From assembly GCA_965651935.1 (NCBI GenBank), contig CBFGTC010000006.1:1-64000 (forward strand): a DNA stretch of 64,000 nt, in the 5' to 3' direction. The DNA comes from JAFEDN01 sp965651935 (GTDB taxonomy: Bacteria; Pseudomonadota; Gammaproteobacteria; Coxiellales; Coxiellaceae). A program made the translations under genes and the position numbers. The notes under the pieces are model-generated. The model was not told where the DNA came from. It saw nothing but the letters and a program-made list of their open reading frames with translations, and searched no databases. This document shows, one piece after another, positions 48,216 through 57,668 of the stretch; position 1 is the stretch's first letter; every line of letters begins with the position of its first letter.

Positions 48216-48854
48216 ATGACAAAGAGCAAAATTGATCCTAAATTTGAGTATAATGAGACCAAATGGGTGGTTTCCGTTCTAAATACAACCCGCAGTCTAA
48301 TAGAAGGACATATCGCTATTGTGGTTGAGGGGATAGAAGAAGACCATTTTTCCTTGAATAAAAAAATTTTTATTGGTCAATATGATATCAGCGCTGCTGC
48401 CGAAGGTGGGTCAATTAATCCGCAAGGATATATCTCTAAAATTAAATGTTTTGAAAATGGAGAAAATAAAAGAGACTATGAGAAAGAACGATACCCTGGC
48501 CAATCCTATTACGTCACTCGATTAGCTGCCTGGAAAATGATTGCAGCAATAAAAGCAGACTACGCTCGCACCGAACAGGCTATGGAAAATTATGCCAGAA
48601 AAAAAAGAAATTTAAGAAAGGAGGAGTATGAAGTAAAAGAATCATTAATAGTAGATTTAGACGGAAAACCTATCGAACCTCTTCCATATCAAAAACTAGG
48701 TAAGCACCATCCTTTTGTCAAATTGCTTTTTAATCCTGAGCAAGGAGACAATTGTGCTGGGTGGTGTCTTGAAAAACTCGCTATCGCCGGTATAGGAGAT
48801 GGCACAGGGATACCTAAACCCAAAGTTGTTTCTGGGCAATGTTTACTTTGTTGA
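48216..48854 (+). CDS. Orphan protein with a His/Asn-Cys core similar to that of its neighbour
   Basis: A protein of 212 residues from ATG 48216, which has GGAGAG six bases upstream. It carries RSLIEGHIAIVVEG (His32) and, near the end, GDNCAGWCLEKLAIAGIG (Cys180). The Glu-Gly-His...Asn-Cys arrangement, beta strands before and helix after, fits the permuted papain-like fold seen in several effector families. No membrane span or signal peptide. It faces away from the 529-residue protein, with 185 bases between the two starts. Reading this as one module is inference. Confidence 0.55.
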   Translation: MTKSKIDPKFEYNETKWVVSVLNTTRSLIEGHIAIVVEGIEEDHFSLNKKIFIGQYDISAAAEGGSINPQGYISKIKCFENGENKRDYEKERYPGQSYYVTRLAAWKMIAAIKADYARTEQAMENYARKKRNLRKEEYEVKESLIVDLDGKPIEPLPYQKLGKHHPFVKLLFNPEQGDNCAGWCLEKLAIAGIGDGTGIPKPKVVSGQCLLC

Positions 48855-48880
48855 AAAAAACTAGAAACAATTAAAAAATC

Positions 48881-49294
48881 AATAACATTTTTAGGGGATT
48901 ACGTTTAGATGAAGTTTATCTTAAGAAACCAGAAAGAATTGGAGCATTAATGGCGATGATGACTTTGTGTTTATTAATTTACGGAATCACACAATATCGG
49001 CTACGCGATGCCTTGATTAAAAACAACGAATTTCTACCCAATCAAAAAAGCAAGGCCACGCAATCGCCAACATTAATGTGGGTATTTACTTTATTTTCTT
49101 CGATTTCGATCATTAGAGTTTCGGATAGTGATGGCAAAGATCATCAGATTGTTATGAATCTTCAGCCTTTGCACCAAAAAATTATTTTGTTGTTTGGTGA
49201 AACAGCCAGGGAAATTTATCGCTTATCTCAGGATTTAACATTGGATGGTATAAAATTAAATCAAAAAACTTGGCTTAAGTGGTGCGGAATATGA
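48881..49294 (+). pseudogene. 3' remnant of an IS1634-type transposase
   Basis: The frame through RLDEVYLKKPERIGALMAMM and LCLLIYGITQYRLRDAL matches the end of IS1634-family transposases, where KKPERIxAL followed by a LLxYxxxQYRLR stretch is common. It ends with GKDHQIVMNLQPLHQKIILL and LFGETAREIY, and lacks its amino 350 or so residues, so it is not functional. It sits directly downstream of the 212-residue orphan. A terminator for the next minus-strand gene follows at 49313-49349. Confidence 0.6.
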
Positions 49295-49312
49295 GTTCTA
49301 AGGATATGGCGT

Positions 49313-49349
49313 AAATAAAAAAAGCTCACCGCTTTTTAGCGGTGAGCTT
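49313..49349 (-). terminator. Terminator of the DUF378 gene
   Basis: On the minus strand AAGCTCACCGC and GCGGTGAGCTT form an 11-base stem (arms 49349-49339 and 49332-49322) with a six-base loop, followed by a T-run (complement of the A-rich 49313-49321). It lies 26 bases beyond the DUF378 stop at 49375. On the + strand no T-run follows, so the signal works in one direction. Confidence 0.85.
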
Positions 49350-49374
49350 GACAAATTAATAAACACTTGTGGAT

Positions 49375-49767
49375 TTAAACCGGTCCTGGGCCTTCGCCGG
49401 GCGGAATTCTGTCATTGCCTCCTGAAGTATGGTGGGTGGTTCGAGTAGTGGTTCCTGTATGACCTGAATGAAATCCTGTTCCTGTTGTTCCAGTTCCACC
49501 GCTTCCGCACCGACAAGACGAGCAGCCGCATCCTTTACAGGTATATTCGCCTGTTCCCTTTTTGCAACAGCGGCAAGCCATAAAAATGGCAATGATCGCT
49601 GCGATACCAACTAAAATATAGATAATCCGTTCTATAATTGGCCATGATCCAAAGAGGAATGCGACCAAGTTAAACCCAAAAATGCCTACTAATCCCCAGT
49701 TTATCCCTCCAATTATGATTAGTATTAGGCAGATCCATCCTAGAACGCCGCATTTTCTGTGCCACAT
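49375..49767 (-). CDS. DUF378 membrane protein with a cysteine-rich tail
   Basis: A protein of 130 residues. The first half is a DUF378 domain with two spans (GWICLILIIIGGINWGLVG and RIIYILVGIAAIIAIFM). The rest starts with CRCCKKGTGEYTCKGCGCSSC, holding eight Cys, and then a Gly/Thr/His-rich stretch. DUF378 proteins are usually about 70 residues, so the tail is an addition. It could bind metal, as the His-rich stretch also suggests. AGGAGG lies upstream of the ATG. It precedes queH in the reverse direction of transcription, with 76 bases between. Confidence 0.75.
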   Translation of the reverse strand: MWHRKCGVLGWICLILIIIGGINWGLVGIFGFNLVAFLFGSWPIIERIIYILVGIAAIIAIFMACRCCKKGTGEYTCKGCGCSSCRCGSGGTGTTGTGFHSGHTGTTTRTTHHTSGGNDRIPPGEGPGPV

Positions 49768-49843
49768 AAAAACCTCCTCATGTTAAGGTTTCTTTTATAA
49801 TTGTAGGATAAATGCCAATATATTGCTAAGCGTTTGAATAAAT

Positions 49844-50491
49844 TTAATTTTTTTCTTCAGGCAGGTAATACTTGACCCCGATTTGAATCCTTTCGCGCCC
49901 ATTATGTAGACGCCAGCGGTTCGTATCCCGGAGAGAATAGACGCAACCACAATATTCTTGTTGGTAAAATTGCTCACGTTTAGAAATTTCTATCATCCTT
50001 TGAGAGCCGCCGCCTTTACGCCAATTAAACGTCCAATAAATCAGGCCGGAGTAAGGGGCTGCCGCGCGCACACCGCAATCGTTGATCTGCTCCATGTTTT
50101 TCCAGCGGGAAATCCCTAACGAACTGGTGATGATTTTAAAGCCATGTTCATGCGCATACAGCGCGGTTCGTTGAAAACGCATATCAAAGCACATAGTGCA
50201 ACGAACGCCTCTTTCCGGTTCGTGCTCCATGCCTCGAGCACGCCGAAACCATTCGTCGGTATCATAATCCGCATCAATAAATTCGATGCCATGTTTTTCA
50301 GCAAAACGGATATTTTCATTTTTTCGAATTAAATATTCTTCTTTGGGATGAATATTTGGATTATAAAAAAAAATGCTGTAATCAATATGAGCCGCCAGTA
50401 ACCGCTCCATCACTTCGCCTGAACAAGGAGCGCAACAGGAATGGAGTAATAATTTTTCTCCAGGAATGGGAAGCGCAAAAGAGCTATCCAT
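49844..50491 (-). CDS. queH: Epoxyqueuosine reductase QueH
   Basis: A protein of 215 residues matching the QueH family (DUF208): [15 protein letters not shown] near the start, [27 protein letters not shown], and GCVYSLRD near residue 185. The conserved Cys pairs bind a [4Fe-4S] cluster and an iron. It makes queuosine in tRNA by reducing epoxyqueuosine, replacing the unrelated QueG. It begins ten bases downstream of the stop of the next gene on the same strand and may be co-transcribed. Confidence 0.93.
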   Translation of the reverse strand: MDSSFALPIPGEKLLLHSCCAPCSGEVMERLLAAHIDYSIFFYNPNIHPKEEYLIRKNENIRFAEKHGIEFIDADYDTDEWFRRARGMEHEPERGVRCTMCFDMRFQRTALYAHEHGFKIITSSLGISRWKNMEQINDCGVRAAAPYSGLIYWTFNWRKGGGSQRMIEISKREQFYQQEYCGCVYSLRDTNRWRLHNGRERIQIGVKYYLPEEKN

Positions 50492-50501
50492 AGCAGCTTA
50501 G

Positions 50502-51329
50502 CTAACCATTAGATTTAGAAGAATAATACAGTATTGCCGAATGATTTTCTTCTATCCCAACACTGGGCACTGTTTTAAATTGTTCTTTTATCTTAAAATG
50601 GCTATCTATAAGTGTATAAGGACATTTTTGGTATGCTCTTTGGAGATCGTGTAAGGTTTCACTGTTTTCAAAGTTTTCAAGGTGTGCATTTTTTTTATTT
50701 AATTTATTTAATTCCGATATAAAATCATTTTTTATGGTATTGATATTACTTTGTTTGATTTCTAGACATTTGTTACGTATTAATTGATATTCAAAATCTG
50801 TCATAATAGATAATACAAAAGGACCATGATAGCCGCTTCGCAAACACCTGATTTTTTCTGTGCCTAAAAAACGATTTAGGGCCTCATCGGCTTTCTCGGA
50901 ATCGTATCGTAGTATTGGGGTTTCCCCAGAAATAATATCCATCATGGCATAATTAATTTCAACAAGTTTGTAAGAGGATAGGGCAATGGATACTAAAATA
51001 AGCTGATTAAGAGTTTGATTGATGTGATTTGTATTATTTTTTCGAAAAAGGGTTATTAAATTAGTTTTTTCAAGGTTTTTAGTTTCAATAGTTAAACAAG
51101 CATTTAAGCTAAGATTACTGTTTTTATCAGCAATATCCTTTAAAGCATTTTGGAAATTTTTTAATACAGTATTCATGAAGGTGAAGTCCATTTTAGAATT
51201 TTTTAATTCTTTGATTAAAAATTTAGCTAATTTTTCTTTGTCAAAATCGCTAAAAGTAGATACGCCTGTTTGGCTAAGCAATCCCATTTTACTTTCAGTA
51301 AATTCTTGTTGTTTTTCTTCAATTTTCAT
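50502..51329 (-). CDS. Unknown 275-residue protein
   Basis: I do not recognise this protein. The start ATG 51329 has AAGGAG seven bases upstream, better than the ATG-like start at 51356. It is mostly helical and rich in Lys, Glu, Asn and Leu, with no membrane span or signal peptide. It is AT-rich like the other orphans of the window, and it stands just before queH on the same strand. A secreted effector is possible but unproven. Confidence 0.55.
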   Translation of the reverse strand: MKIEEKQQEFTESKMGLLSQTGVSTFSDFDKEKLAKFLIKELKNSKMDFTFMNTVLKNFQNALKDIADKNSNLSLNACLTIETKNLEKTNLITLFRKNNTNHINQTLNQLILVSIALSSYKLVEINYAMMDIISGETPILRYDSEKADEALNRFLGTEKIRCLRSGYHGPFVLSIMTDFEYQLIRNKCLEIKQSNINTIKNDFISELNKLNKKNAHLENFENSETLHDLQRAYQKCPYTLIDSHFKIKEQFKTVPSVGIEENHSAILYYSSKSNG

Positions 51330-51487
51330 TTTTATCTCCTTATGAAGGCGAGGCAAGTGCCTTAATTAACACTGAGACCAATCTATCATTTTTCCTTATC
51401 TAAAGCCAATAGTAGTGATGATTTTAAGCTATCTTTTATCCTGCGCATTGCGAGACGAAGAATTGCTATTCCCCCCACTTTCAAACC

Positions 51488-52762
51488 ATGATTGACTCGA
51501 AAATGTGGTTAGCATTAGACTTCGACAGGATGAAATCGAATTTAGCTGCCTTATTCAATCACCGAATGTTAATTTTACTCACATTAGGTTTTGCTTCGGG
51601 TTTACCTTTATTATTAATCGGCTCTACTTTAAAAGCATGGTTGCACGATTCGGGAGTCGATTTAACGACCATCGGATTATTTGCATTAGTCGGTTTACCT
51701 TATACATTTAAGTTCTTATGGGCGCCGCTCATGGACCGTTTCAGTCCCCCTTTTTTAGATCGCCGCCGCGGCTGGTTATTAATTTGGCAATTACTTTTAT
51801 TAATTTCCATCGCGATTTTGGCTTGGGCAAAACCATCCCACCAAAATAGTCTGCTAGCCAGCCTTTGTTTAATGATCGCTTTTTTTAGCGCCAGCCAAGA
51901 TATCGTATTCAATGCCTATACTCGTGATTTACTGAACGAGGAAGAATTGGGTTTTGGTTTTGCTGTGGGGATCGCTGGCTACCGGATTGCCATGTTAGTG
52001 ACTAGCGCCATCGCTCTGCCGCTTGCAGACCGTCTGGGTTGGCATACCACTTATTTGATCATGACCGCTGGAATGGTGATTGGAATGATAGCGTCTTGCC
52101 TTGCCCCTAAACCGCCTATTTTAACGACTTCCATCACTTTGCAAGAAGCAATAACCGCCCCCTTCCTGCAATTTTTTTCCAGACCGGCAGCTTGGACAAT
52201 AATATTATTTCTCCTTTTATACAAAGTGGGAGATCAAATGGCGAGCGATATCGTAAATCCTTTTTATTTAGAATTGGGATTTAGCAAAACTCAAATCGGT
52301 TTGGTCGCCAAAATTTTTGGTTTTAGCGCCATGCTGATTGGCGGTTTGCTTGGGGGGCTTTTGCTATTTCGTCTAGGCATATACCGTTCTTTATGGATTT
52401 TCGGAATTTTTCAAGCTATTTCAACTTTCGCTTTTGCAGTTTTAGCACACCAGGGATACAACTTGACTTGGCTGGCCGCCGTGGTCAGTTTAGAAAATCT
52501 AGCCAGTGGTATGGCCGGAGCGGCCTACGCAGCTTATATGGCCAGTTTGTGTGATAAGCGATACGCCGCCACTCAATATGCTTTATTTAGCAGTCTAATC
52601 GGAATCACCCGAGTGGTTTTTGTTTCGGGTGATGGGTATTTAGCCAAAAGCTGGGGATGGGAGTCCTTTTTTATTTTTTGCGCTTTATTAGCCATTCCTG
52701 GATTATTCCTGCTGCGCATTTTGCGCAAACGCCAATTTCAAGAAAATTCACTGGCTATGTGA
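51488..52762 (+). CDS. ampG: AmpG-like muropeptide transporter (MFS)
   Basis: A major-facilitator protein of 424 residues with twelve membrane spans. It shows AmpG features: LTLGFASGLPLLLIGSTLKAW near the start, then GLPYTFKFLWAPLMDRF, and FFSASQDIVFNAYTRDLL. AmpG imports 1,6-anhydro-muropeptides for cell-wall recycling, which fits the transpeptidase and dacA genes elsewhere in the window. Its ATG at 51488 has no clear ribosome-binding site, and the true start may be ATG 51530. Confidence 0.9.
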   Translation: MIDSKMWLALDFDRMKSNLAALFNHRMLILLTLGFASGLPLLLIGSTLKAWLHDSGVDLTTIGLFALVGLPYTFKFLWAPLMDRFSPPFLDRRRGWLLIWQLLLLISIAILAWAKPSHQNSLLASLCLMIAFFSASQDIVFNAYTRDLLNEEELGFGFAVGIAGYRIAMLVTSAIALPLADRLGWHTTYLIMTAGMVIGMIASCLAPKPPILTTSITLQEAITAPFLQFFSRPAAWTIILFLLLYKVGDQMASDIVNPFYLELGFSKTQIGLVAKIFGFSAMLIGGLLGGLLLFRLGIYRSLWIFGIFQAISTFAFAVLAHQGYNLTWLAAVVSLENLASGMAGAAYAAYMASLCDKRYAATQYALFSSLIGITRVVFVSGDGYLAKSWGWESFFIFCALLAIPGLFLLRILRKRQFQENSLAM

Positions 52763-52795
52763 ATCATGCTCAATCCACTTTTTTGATTAAAATCG

Positions 52796-52804
52796 TGCTA
52801 TAAT
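52796..52804 (+). promoter_or_regulatory. Extended -10 promoter of rlmE
   Basis: TGCTATAAT (52796-52804) is a perfect TATAAT with the TGn extension. A transcript would begin around 52811, only about five bases before the rlmE ATG at 52816. No convincing -35 box is seen, as expected for an extended -10 promoter. Confidence 0.6.
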
Positions 52805-52815
52805 AGTCAATAATT

Positions 52816-53421
52816 ATGCCAAATCCTTGGATGCAAGAACACATCACTGACTATTACGTAAAGCAAGCAAAACGTGAGGGGTATCCTTCTAGAGCTGCCT
52901 ATAAGCTTTTAGAGATTCAAGAAAAAGATAAAATCATTCGACCTGGGATGCGCATTGTTGATTTGGGTGCAGCCCCCGGAGGTTGGTCTAGCGTGGCGAT
53001 AGAATTACTAGGAGGCAAAGGTGAAGTCATCGCTTTAGATTGTTTACCCATGACACCGCCAAGCGGAGTTCATTTTATTCAAGGCGATTTTACTGAAAAT
53101 GAGGTTTTAGCACAGCTTATGGAGTACCTCCAAAACCAGTCTATTGATTTAGTGATGTCAGACATGGCCCCTAATATCAGCGGTTTAAAAAGCGTGGATC
53201 AGCCCAAAAGCATGTATTTAGCTGAATTAGCGGCAGACTTTGCAATACAAACATTACGCCCTGGAGGATTATTTCTGATAAAATTATTCCAAGGAGAAGG
53301 AGTGGATCAATTTTTGGCAGACTTACGTAAAAAATTTACTAAAGTTAAGATTCGCAAACCTAAAGCGTCCCGTTCTCGTTCCCCGGAAATCTATGTACTA
53401 GCCCAAGATTTTCGGCCATAA
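52816..53421 (+). CDS. rlmE: 23S rRNA 2'-O-methyltransferase RlmE
   Basis: A protein of 201 residues of the RrmJ/FtsJ family. The SAM-binding motif is [16 protein letters not shown], and the catalytic K-D-K-E residues can be placed at [25 protein letters not shown] and [10 protein letters not shown]. It 2'-O-methylates U2552 of 23S rRNA. It lies 32 bases before ftsH, the same order as in E. coli where both are heat-shock genes. No ribosome-binding site precedes the ATG. Confidence 0.97.
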   Translation: MPNPWMQEHITDYYVKQAKREGYPSRAAYKLLEIQEKDKIIRPGMRIVDLGAAPGGWSSVAIELLGGKGEVIALDCLPMTPPSGVHFIQGDFTENEVLAQLMEYLQNQSIDLVMSDMAPNISGLKSVDQPKSMYLAELAADFAIQTLRPGGLFLIKLFQGEGVDQFLADLRKKFTKVKIRKPKASRSRSPEIYVLAQDFRP

Positions 53422-53453
53422 TTGGTTTTTTCCTGGTTTCGGAGGTTTTTACT

Positions 53454-55364
53454 TTGAACAATATGCTTAAAAATTTACTTTTATGGTTGGTCATTGCCAT
53501 AGTCTTGATCACCGTGTTTAGTAATTTCAGTCCGCAACGCGGTGATGTTCAACAATATACCTATTCTCAATTTATTTCAGCCGTGGATAAAGGTGAAGTA
53601 GACCGTGTCGATATCCAGGACCAAACCATTGAGGGGGTGACGAAAAATAATCAGCGCTTTAGCACTTATCTGCCCATGCAAGATCCGTATCTACTCGGCT
53701 CACTCATGAAACAAGGCGTTTCTGTCCGCGGCGTTCCCCCTAAACAACAAAGTTTGTTAATGCACTTTTTATTAAGCTGGGGTCCATTTTTATTACTCAT
53801 TGCGGTTTGGATCTTTTTTATGCGGCAAATGCAAGGCGGCGGCAGCAAAGGAGGGCCTTTGTCTTTTGGCCGCAGCAAAGCCCGTTTATTGGGCGAAGAC
53901 CAGGTTAAAATTACTTTTGATGACGTGGCCGGTGTTGAAGAAGCCAAAGAAGAAGTGTCTGAATTGGTAGAATTTCTCCGTGATCCGGCCAAGTTTCAAA
54001 AATTAGGCGGCAAAATGCCTTGTGGTGTTTTACTCGTGGGTGCTCCCGGCACCGGCAAAACCCTGTTAGCTAAAGCCGTCGCCGGAGAAGCCAAAGTACC
54101 CTTTTTTACCATATCAGGGTCAGACTTTGTGGAAATGTTTGTGGGTGTAGGCGCCTCGCGGGTGCGAGATATGTTTGACCAAGCCAAAAAAAGAGCACCC
54201 TGCATTATTTTTATCGACGAGATCGATGCAGTAGGCCGTCATCGCGGTGCAGGTTTAGGAGGCGGTCATGATGAACGCGAGCAAACCTTAAACCAATTAC
54301 TCGTGGAGATGGACGGGTTTGAAGGCAAGGAAGGCATTATCGTTATGGCTGCCACCAATAGACCTGACGTGCTCGACCCCGCCTTATTAAGGCCGGGACG
54401 ATTTGACCGTCAAGTCGTAGTGCCATTGCCAGATATTAAAGGCCGTGAAGCTATTTTAAGAGTCCACATGAAAAAATTACCTTTGGACAAAGAAGTGAAA
54501 CCCTCGGTCTTTGCGCGGGGAACGCCTGGATTTTCGGGAGCCGATTTGGCTAATTTGGTGAATGAGGCCGCATTATTTGCCGCACGCGCAGGCAGGCGCT
54601 TGGTGACCGTGAGCGACTTTGAAAAAGCCAAAGATAAAATCATGATGGGAGCGGAAAGACGCTCCATGGTCATGAATGAAAAAGAAAAACGATTAACTGC
54701 TTACCATGAAGCGGGCCATGCTATTGTGGGTCTTAACGTGAAAGATCACGATCCCGTATATAAAGTCAGTATCATTCCTCGCGGGCGTGCTCTTGGTGTG
54801 ACCATGTTCCTACCGGAAGAAGATCGCTATAGCTATAGTTTACTCCGCTTGAAAAGCCAAATGACGGGATTATTTGGTGGCCGAATTGCGGAATTGTTAA
54901 TTTTTGGCCCCGAATATGTCACTACCGGCGCTTCCAACGATATCGAACGCGCTACTGAAATTGCCCGTAATATGGTGACCAAATGGGGTTTATCGGAAAA
55001 ACTGGGACCATTGACCTACGGTGAAGAACAAGGTGAGGTATTTTTAGGGCGCACCATGACTCAGCGTAAAGAAATTTCTGAAAGCACCAGCAGCGAGATA
55101 GACACTGAAATACGCCGTATCGTTGATGAAGCTTATATTCACGCCAAACAAATTTTAGAAGCGAATTTAGATAAACTGCATTTGATGGCGGAAGCATTAA
55201 TCAAGTATGAAACGATTGATGAAAGACAAATTCAGGAAATCATGTCGGGCCAACCGCCGTCTCCACCCAGTGATTGGAGTAGCGAAGAAGCCGCAGCGGC
55301 AGAGAAAAGGACAGCAGCACATAAGGAAGCCTTCAAAAACATGCCTGCTGAGTCCACCGATTAA
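53454..55364 (+). CDS. ftsH: ATP-dependent zinc metalloprotease FtsH
   Basis: A protein of 636 residues with two amino-terminal spans, an AAA module (Walker A GAPGTGKT, second region of homology [17 protein letters not shown]) and the zinc site HEAGH near residue 415. FtsH degrades unstable membrane and regulatory proteins. The start is TTG 53454 with GGAGG eight bases upstream. The ATG at 53463 would leave a 17-base gap. A 60-base gap follows to folP. Confidence 0.97.
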   Translation: MNNMLKNLLLWLVIAIVLITVFSNFSPQRGDVQQYTYSQFISAVDKGEVDRVDIQDQTIEGVTKNNQRFSTYLPMQDPYLLGSLMKQGVSVRGVPPKQQSLLMHFLLSWGPFLLLIAVWIFFMRQMQGGGSKGGPLSFGRSKARLLGEDQVKITFDDVAGVEEAKEEVSELVEFLRDPAKFQKLGGKMPCGVLLVGAPGTGKTLLAKAVAGEAKVPFFTISGSDFVEMFVGVGASRVRDMFDQAKKRAPCIIFIDEIDAVGRHRGAGLGGGHDEREQTLNQLLVEMDGFEGKEGIIVMAATNRPDVLDPALLRPGRFDRQVVVPLPDIKGREAILRVHMKKLPLDKEVKPSVFARGTPGFSGADLANLVNEAALFAARAGRRLVTVSDFEKAKDKIMMGAERRSMVMNEKEKRLTAYHEAGHAIVGLNVKDHDPVYKVSIIPRGRALGVTMFLPEEDRYSYSLLRLKSQMTGLFGGRIAELLIFGPEYVTTGASNDIERATEIARNMVTKWGLSEKLGPLTYGEEQGEVFLGRTMTQRKEISESTSSEIDTEIRRIVDEAYIHAKQILEANLDKLHLMAEALIKYETIDERQIQEIMSGQPPSPPSDWSSEEAAAAEKRTAAHKEAFKNMPAESTD

Positions 55365-55425
55365 TATTTTTGCGCGATGAGAATGAGGGGAAGGATCGCG
55401 ATTTAATTGAAAAGAGAAGCACAAT

Positions 55426-56310
55426 ATGCCTGTTTTTTCATTGCGCTTGGCCGATGAGCGTATTGTAAACTTATTAAAACCCAGTGTAATGGGCGTGATA
55501 AATCTCTCGCCGGATTCGTTTTTCCGCCCTTATAATTCGTTAGACAAAACTTACCATCAAATAGAGAAAATGGTGGAACACGGGGTCGATATCATTGATG
55601 TGGGCGGAGAAGCCACTAATTTACATGTCGATATTAACCATCCTCCTTCTGCACAATTACAAATAGACCGTATTGCTCCAGTCATTGAGTTTATTGCCAA
55701 GCAATTTCCGGTACTCGTATCCGTAGACACCAGCCAACCTGCGGTAATGCGTGAAGCGGTAAACTTAGGGGCGCATATTATTAACGACCAGCGTGGTTTA
55801 CAAACCCCAGACGCTTTGGAGACCGTAGTGGAATTAAAAACGCCAGTGTGTTTAATGCATTTTTTCCCATACCCTCGTAAGCCCGGTCAAGAACAACAAT
55901 ATGAATTAATGAATAAAATTAAAACAGATTTATTAGCGCTAACTGCCTATTGCCGCGCCGGAGGAATTGACCCTAATCGCATTATTATCGACCCCGGATT
56001 TGGTCAAGGTCACTACCGAAAAAATACGGCTGAAAATTTTTATTTATTAGCCCATTTGAACGAACTGACGACGTGTGGGTTTCCGCTTTTAGCGGGATGG
56101 TCACGCAAATCCATGATCGGCGAAGCCCTAGGCGGAGTTTCTGCCGAGCAACGTCTTTATGGTAGCATTGCCGCAGCCATGTTAGCGGCGATGAAAGGCG
56201 CGTCGATTATCCGCGTTCATGACGTGGCTGAAACCATGGACGCCATTAAAATTTTTCGTGCCACCTATCCCAATGGGGTATCTGCTGGACGGAGCGTGTT
56301 AACAAAATGA
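55426..56310 (+). CDS. folP: Dihydropteroate synthase
   Basis: A protein of 294 residues with a TIM-barrel pattern: MGVINLSPDSFF, then VDIIDVGGEATN in place of the usual DIGGESTRPG, and VLVSVDTSQPAVMREAV. The end reads RVHDVAETMDAIKIF. It condenses dihydropterin diphosphate with para-aminobenzoate and is the sulfonamide target. The loop after GGEATN (LHVDINHPPSA) departs from the usual TRPGA loop. Its end overlaps glmM by ATGA, as in E. coli where ftsH-folP-glmM form a unit. Confidence 0.95.
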   Translation: MPVFSLRLADERIVNLLKPSVMGVINLSPDSFFRPYNSLDKTYHQIEKMVEHGVDIIDVGGEATNLHVDINHPPSAQLQIDRIAPVIEFIAKQFPVLVSVDTSQPAVMREAVNLGAHIINDQRGLQTPDALETVVELKTPVCLMHFFPYPRKPGQEQQYELMNKIKTDLLALTAYCRAGGIDPNRIIIDPGFGQGHYRKNTAENFYLLAHLNELTTCGFPLLAGWSRKSMIGEALGGVSAEQRLYGSIAAAMLAAMKGASIIRVHDVAETMDAIKIFRATYPNGVSAGRSVLTK

Positions 56311-57668
56311 GTAAAAAAAAATATTTTGGGACCGACGGAATCCGCGGTCAAGTAGGGAGTGAATTAATCCATCCGGCTTTTATGCTGAAATTGGGGTGGG
56401 CGGCTGGACAAGTATTCAGTTGCCATAATAAAACCACCAAAGTTTTAATTGGAAAAGACACTCGCATCTCTGGATATGTGTTGGAGTCAGCCCTGCAAGC
56501 CGGTTTGTCTGCGGCGGGAGCCCATGTTCAACTTTTAGGCCCCATGCCGACACCTGCGGTAGCTTATTTGACTCATTCGCTGCGTGCGACTGCTGGCATA
56601 GTGATCAGTGCTTCTCACAATGGCTACCAAGACAATGGAGTTAAGTTTTTTGATCGCAATGGCATGAAACTTTCCGATGAATATGAACATGAAATTGAGG
56701 AGAAACTGGCACAACCCATGGAAATGATCGCCACTCATCAATTAGGGAAATTAACTCGAGTTCATGATGCTGCCGGAAGGTACATCACCTTTTGTAAGAG
56801 TACTTTTCCTTCGGCATTGACCTTAAACAGCTTAAAAATAGTGATTGATTGTGCGCACGGCGCTGCATACAACATGGGGCCATTGGTGTTTAGCGAACTG
56901 GGCGCTGATGTAATTACCGTTGGGGATAAGCCTAATGGAATTAACATTAATCGCAGTTGTGGCGCCACGGATGTACGCGCATTGCAGCAAGCAGTGGTAC
57001 AACATAATGCCGTTGTCGGTATCGCCTTAGACGGTGACGGCGATCGTTTAATAATGGTAGACCATCAAGGTGAACGAGTAGATGGAGATGAGTTATTAGG
57101 AATCATTGCTTGTTATAACGGGGTTAAGCACGAAGGGATTGTGGGGACAGTAATGAGTAACTTAGGTCTAGAACAGGCCATTCTCCAGCAAGGAATGCAA
57201 TTCATACGCACAGCGGTTGGAGATCGTTATGTTTTAGAAGGATTACAAACTAAAAAATGGCTATTAGGTGGAGAATCCTCTGGGCATATTGTCAATCTGC
57301 AACACGCGACGACCGGAGACGGTATCATCAGTGCTCTGCAAATTTTAGCGATAATGCAGCGTCTCGAAAAACCCTTGAGTGACTTGAAGAAAATCGTAGT
57401 CAAAAAACCGCAGGTACTTATTAATGTCCCTCTCCCCAGGTTGGAAGGAATTGATATAGGTCCAAGTTCCAAGATCGGTCAAGCAGCCCAGGATATAGAA
57501 AAAACCTTTGCAGGAACCGGTCGGATTTTATTACGGCCTTCCGGCACTGAGCCGGTGGTGCGGGTCATGGTGGAAGGGGAAGACTTGCAAAAAGTGCAAC
57601 AAACGGCTGAATCCTTAGCGAAGTTGTTGATAGACTGCTTCGATCAGGATAATCGCTCATGCGCTTAA
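56307..57668 (+). CDS. glmM: Phosphoglucosamine mutase GlmM
   Basis: A protein of 453 residues. The phosphoserine active site is ATAGIVISASHNGYQDNG, the metal loop is GIALDGDGDRLIMVD, and the sugar-binding loop GGESSGHI and the phosphate-binding loop RPSGTEPVVRVMVEG are both intact. It converts glucosamine-6-phosphate to the 1-phosphate for UDP-GlcNAc synthesis. It overlaps folP at the start and the MBL-fold gene by ten bases at the end. Confidence 0.97.
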   Translation: MSKKKYFGTDGIRGQVGSELIHPAFMLKLGWAAGQVFSCHNKTTKVLIGKDTRISGYVLESALQAGLSAAGAHVQLLGPMPTPAVAYLTHSLRATAGIVISASHNGYQDNGVKFFDRNGMKLSDEYEHEIEEKLAQPMEMIATHQLGKLTRVHDAAGRYITFCKSTFPSALTLNSLKIVIDCAHGAAYNMGPLVFSELGADVITVGDKPNGININRSCGATDVRALQQAVVQHNAVVGIALDGDGDRLIMVDHQGERVDGDELLGIIACYNGVKHEGIVGTVMSNLGLEQAILQQGMQFIRTAVGDRYVLEGLQTKKWLLGGESSGHIVNLQHATTGDGIISALQILAIMQRLEKPLSDLKKIVVKKPQVLINVPLPRLEGIDIGPSSKIGQAAQDIEKTFAGTGRILLRPSGTEPVVRVMVEGEDLQKVQQTAESLAKLLIDCFDQDNRSCA

